DNA of 64,000 bases from Armillaria gallica (lineage: Eukaryota > Basidiomycota > Agaricomycetes > Agaricales > Physalacriaceae): NCBI GenBank assembly GCA_037576215.1, contig JBANDB010000011.1:2728001-2792000 (forward strand), written 5' to 3'. Below, in pieces: positions 61,080 to 64,000 of this stretch (positions are counted from its first letter, which is position 1; the number at the start of each line of letters is the position of its first letter). A model generated the notes under the pieces. That model worked only from the letters and a program-made list of their open reading frames with translations. It made no database searches and had not been told where the DNA came from. A program made the position numbers and the translations under genes.

Positions 61080-62060
61080 ATGCGGCTTTCCGGCGTCCTC
61101 AGATCACCATAATCATTGCGTTCCTGTCTTTCGAAACACTCAATTACAGACCGAGAACCATGTCATCATTGTGATGCCGTACTTACAATCGACGAGGGGT
61201 TTTCGGTCCTCAAAACTATGCCTTGAAGTACCTAGTGAAATCGGATCTGAAGTGAATTTCGTCAGTATTCCATAGGGCCTCCAACTCATACGCAAAAATC
61301 CATCGGTACTTTCTTCGGATGTGCTAGATATTTTCATAATGTCCCTATAGTGACGGGGGATTCACGAACATCATCATGGATGGGACCCAAATGTACAGAC
61401 TACGGAGTTCTCATCCCCAAGAGAAGGACTGTAATTACGACTCCTCCAGCCGTGCAAAACACTTTTTATTGAATTTGGTTTGTCTGATATGAACAAACTC
61501 GAAGATCTTGAGCGCAAATGCGCGCTCGCTCGGGGGAGAGGATAAAACTGTCAGAAAAATTCTCACCGATAGTCTTAATTGGAGGGAACATACGGCAGAA
61601 CACGAGCCCTTCGCTGTTATTGATGTCTGCTATCTCGGAAGTGCTTCAGAGCATATTCATTCGCAAGGAAATTCCAGTTCATATTTGCGCTATGCCCTTG
61701 TGATGGGCGTCGAAGCACATTCCAAACTCTGAAAGGGTCTCCACAGGATGAGAGGGAACTTTTCATCCCTGCTAAGTTTAAGCCAGGGTCGCAAGACCTC
61801 GCATCAAGGTCGACGAGGTCATTGAGAAATTCATGCATATCCAGAATGATCGTAGTGCAGTCACGATGGATCCAAAGTCGTCTATAACGTCAATCAATAT
61901 TTCACCTTTCTTCGTCGGTTCAAAGATCTCAGTCACTGGACTTCGAGGCTCGTAGCGTGTCATACCTCGCGTTACTACAACGCCAGTTTGAACATCTTCT
62001 TTTCGTCGTGACGTATAGGTTGAAGTACCATAAGTATCAAGCAGCAGCAGCTGGAGCACA
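61080..62060 (+). pseudogene. FunK1-like kinase, copy 5 (broken)
   Basis: Pieces of the kinase family in the correct order but not in one frame: NHCVPVF (about 61110), HVIIVMPYLQ (about 61160), DGGFTNIIMDG then QMYR (about 61350), a GGEDKTVRKIL block matching GGDKSVPEFL (about 61530), and EPFAVIDVCYLGSA matching DPFAVDIYYLG (about 61605). The N-lobe before CVPV is missing and the IDFG region is not recognisable. Orientation is opposite to copies 1-4. Confidence 0.75.
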
Positions 62061-62609
62061 CAGTTCGGGAAATGCCGCCTCCGCTTGTCTTCAAGTCTTC
62101 AACATGTGGACGACCACCAGGGCTCGCCCAGGCAGTACGGACTTGATTCCCGTGCGGCCACTGATAGAAGCTATGACTAATCAATACATCGTCCAAAGCA
62201 ATAAAATTGACGTCAACCCTTGCAGTAAGGCACGTCGTCTGGAATCGTACAAAACTGATATCAGAAGGAGCGAAATGTGAGCGTTCTCGCATGATTGTCT
62301 TGTTTGTGTTATCATTTCGAGACCTGTGCTTAATCTGCTAATATCTTAATGTTTTATCTGCACAGACTCGGCCTCCTTCTTATTGTTTTAGGGAATCTTT
62401 AAACATGAGAAAAGTCTGCTCTGGCAGGTTCCTTATTCCCCCCATCCCACCGCCACCAAACCCTTATACGAGACCGACTCAAGTAGAAGTCGCCTCACCT
62501 TCCATCTAGCGATAACAGAGGGACACCCAGATATCCATACGTGTCTCTTCTTTCTGGAACATTATCACCGCGATTAGTAGCAGTACTGGTGATCAGATGT
62601 GTACTGGTC
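62061..62609. other. Spacer between kinase copies 5 and 6
   Basis: No supported gene. Pro-rich CT tracts near 62440-62470 only. Confidence 0.4.
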
Positions 62610-63762
62610 GCGCAAAGTTACTTCCTGGCGAGATTTTCTGGCATGACCGTGCAGTGTGGCCAAAAGAGTGTGGCCACGAGCTACGACTGCGCCTTCGACC
62701 TGGTTGGGTTCCATCATGACAGTCACGAAGGAGCCGTATGGATGCGAGGATGGCACTTCCGGAATGGTGCGCTTGCCGGGATCCTTAATCATGTATATGC
62801 TAATTTTTCTCATAAGCGTAGCTATGCATTCATGGATGCCAAGGATATGTCCACTGGACAGATTGTCGCAATGAAATTCATTAACCACCAAGAAAATCCG
62901 GGGGAACTGGCCATTGCAACCTTCTTTACCGGTGAGGAAAAGTCCTCGGATTGTCATAATCATTGCTCCCCGTTCTTCGAATACTCCCCGTTCCAAACGA
63001 AGAAGTGCATCATCGTGATGCCATACCTACGATCACGGTATGATCTCAAGTTCAAAACCGTCGGTGAAGGGGTCCAGTTCTTCAAGGAAATGTTCGAGGT
63101 GGACTAGCTCATTGTCGTTTTGTGTGGGTTCTTTTAAACGCAGTTCTTAGGGATTCCAATTCATTCACCACATCGGTCACGCACTGAACGACCCCAGAAA
63201 CACAACTTCATTGATTTCAGTCTTTCGATCCTCTACAAACCCGACGAACTGCCGGTCACCGTGCGCGCACTCGAAGGAGGGGACAAATCGGTTCCCGAGT
63301 TTCTCGCCGATGATCCAGATAGGACAAAGCGAACGTCGAAGTACGATCCATTTGCTGTTGACGTCTACTATCTTAGGAATGCATTTCAGAGCCTTTCTCC
63401 GCAGAGTAAGCCCTGCTCTCTATTTCGCCGGCATGGGGCTGACTTCTTCTAGGAGGTCGGGGCGAATTATGAACTCAACGAGAAAGCGCTCTGTGGAGTG
63501 AAAGGATTAAGTTCATGGAACTTCCCGGATAGCTGCGATGACTGAGTCGGATCCAGCGAAGCGGATCAAGATCCGACGAAACTATCGAGAAATTTACCCT
63601 CATCGAAAAAGGTCTTAGAGCGCGATGATTTTGAGATCGCGAGTTGTCTATAACACTGACTCCACCATTCTTCGACCCTTCAAGACTGTTGGTCACTCGG
63701 TGTGGACTCTGGGTCTCATTGCGCGAGGAATATCAGCCATTCCTAAGCCTTTATCGTCGTGA
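62610..63762 (+). pseudogene. FunK1-like kinase, copy 6 (broken)
   Basis: Nearly full-length match to copy 3. GEIFWHDR (about 62630), LRPGWVPS then a premature TGA at about 62717, back in another frame HKRSYAFMDAKDMSTGQ, the VIVMPYLR equivalent IIVMPYLRS, GEGVQFFKEMFE ending at a GTGGAC where copy 3 has the GTGGGC donor, then IDFSLSILYKPDE (Ser replaces the Gly of DFG), GGDKSVPEFLADDPD, DPFAVDVYYL and the C-terminal WTLGLIARGISAIP. Frameshifts and the altered DFG mean it cannot make a working kinase. The 3' flank 63763-64000 matches, inverted, the flank of copies 2 and 3. Confidence 0.8.
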
Positions 63763-64000
63763 ATTCTTGTCTATCAATTCCTCCTGTGTTTCAATGGCGT
63801 TTGCTGTCCCTCCTATATCTAGCAACATCTTGGAATGTATGCCTTTTGGTCTCACTTTGGTATCTTGTTGGTGATATCTCTGTGGGCTACGAGGCATCGA
63901 GTATCCGACTTTCTCTTTTGCAACCAAGAAGACAACTCATGAATCCTGGTCGTATCTCTTCCTCGCGCGATAAACCTGCGCCTGCTCCTGCTCTACACAT

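Overview
The window looks like nuclear DNA of a mushroom-forming basidiomycete (Agaricomycetes). Coding regions are cut by many short introns (about 45-60 nt, GT-AG), genes lie on both strands with short spacers, and several protein families are typical of, or expanded in, Agaricomycetes: a FunK1-like kinase family, a cerato-platanin, and a multi-TM family without a name. No rRNA, CRISPR or bacterial-type operon is seen. Gene models were spliced by hand by matching donor and acceptor sites, reading phase and conserved protein motifs. Each evidence field gives the exon coordinates.

Layout. (1) 1-15 kb is a duplicated, repeat-rich region. It holds four minus-strand copies of one kinase-like family (one intact, one intact up to the window edge, two broken), two plus-strand paralogues of an unnamed membrane-anchored coiled-coil protein, and a 1.6-kb terminal-inverted-repeat DNA transposon. 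(2) 15-45 kb is a dense block of conserved genes: Egt1 (ergothioneine synthesis), an AAAP amino-acid transporter, a DCAF4-like WD40 protein, an RA-PH adaptor, alpha-actinin, the FACT subunit Pob3, a secreted M43 metalloprotease, mitochondrial porin (VDAC), a bestrophin-like channel, a small mitochondrial membrane protein, a homeodomain factor, inositol monophosphatase, a Cdc25/rhodanese-type phosphatase and Cox20. (3) 45.7-50 kb is again repeat-rich: a second copy of the transposon in opposite orientation, a stray 3' piece of a lysine tRNA gene, and a 357-bp-arm inverted repeat. (4) 50-60 kb carries the multi-TM protein, a cerato-platanin, an intron-containing tRNA-Lys(UUU), an FAD amine oxidase and a large Ser/Thr kinase. 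(5) 61-64 kb holds two more, broken, copies of the same kinase family, now on the plus strand. Related kinase modules therefore bracket the conserved block in opposite orientation.

The conserved genes are mainly housekeeping (mitochondrion: VDAC, Cox20, the small membrane protein; chromatin and cytoskeleton: Pob3, alpha-actinin; signalling: RA-PH, inositol monophosphatase, kinase) and do not form a pathway cluster. The most unusual points are a 3-nt microexon in the bestrophin-like gene, three apparent GC-AG introns, a possible 27-nt intron in the transporter, the young inverted transposon pair with 3-bp target duplications, and the repeated pairing of the kinase family with the coiled-coil family.
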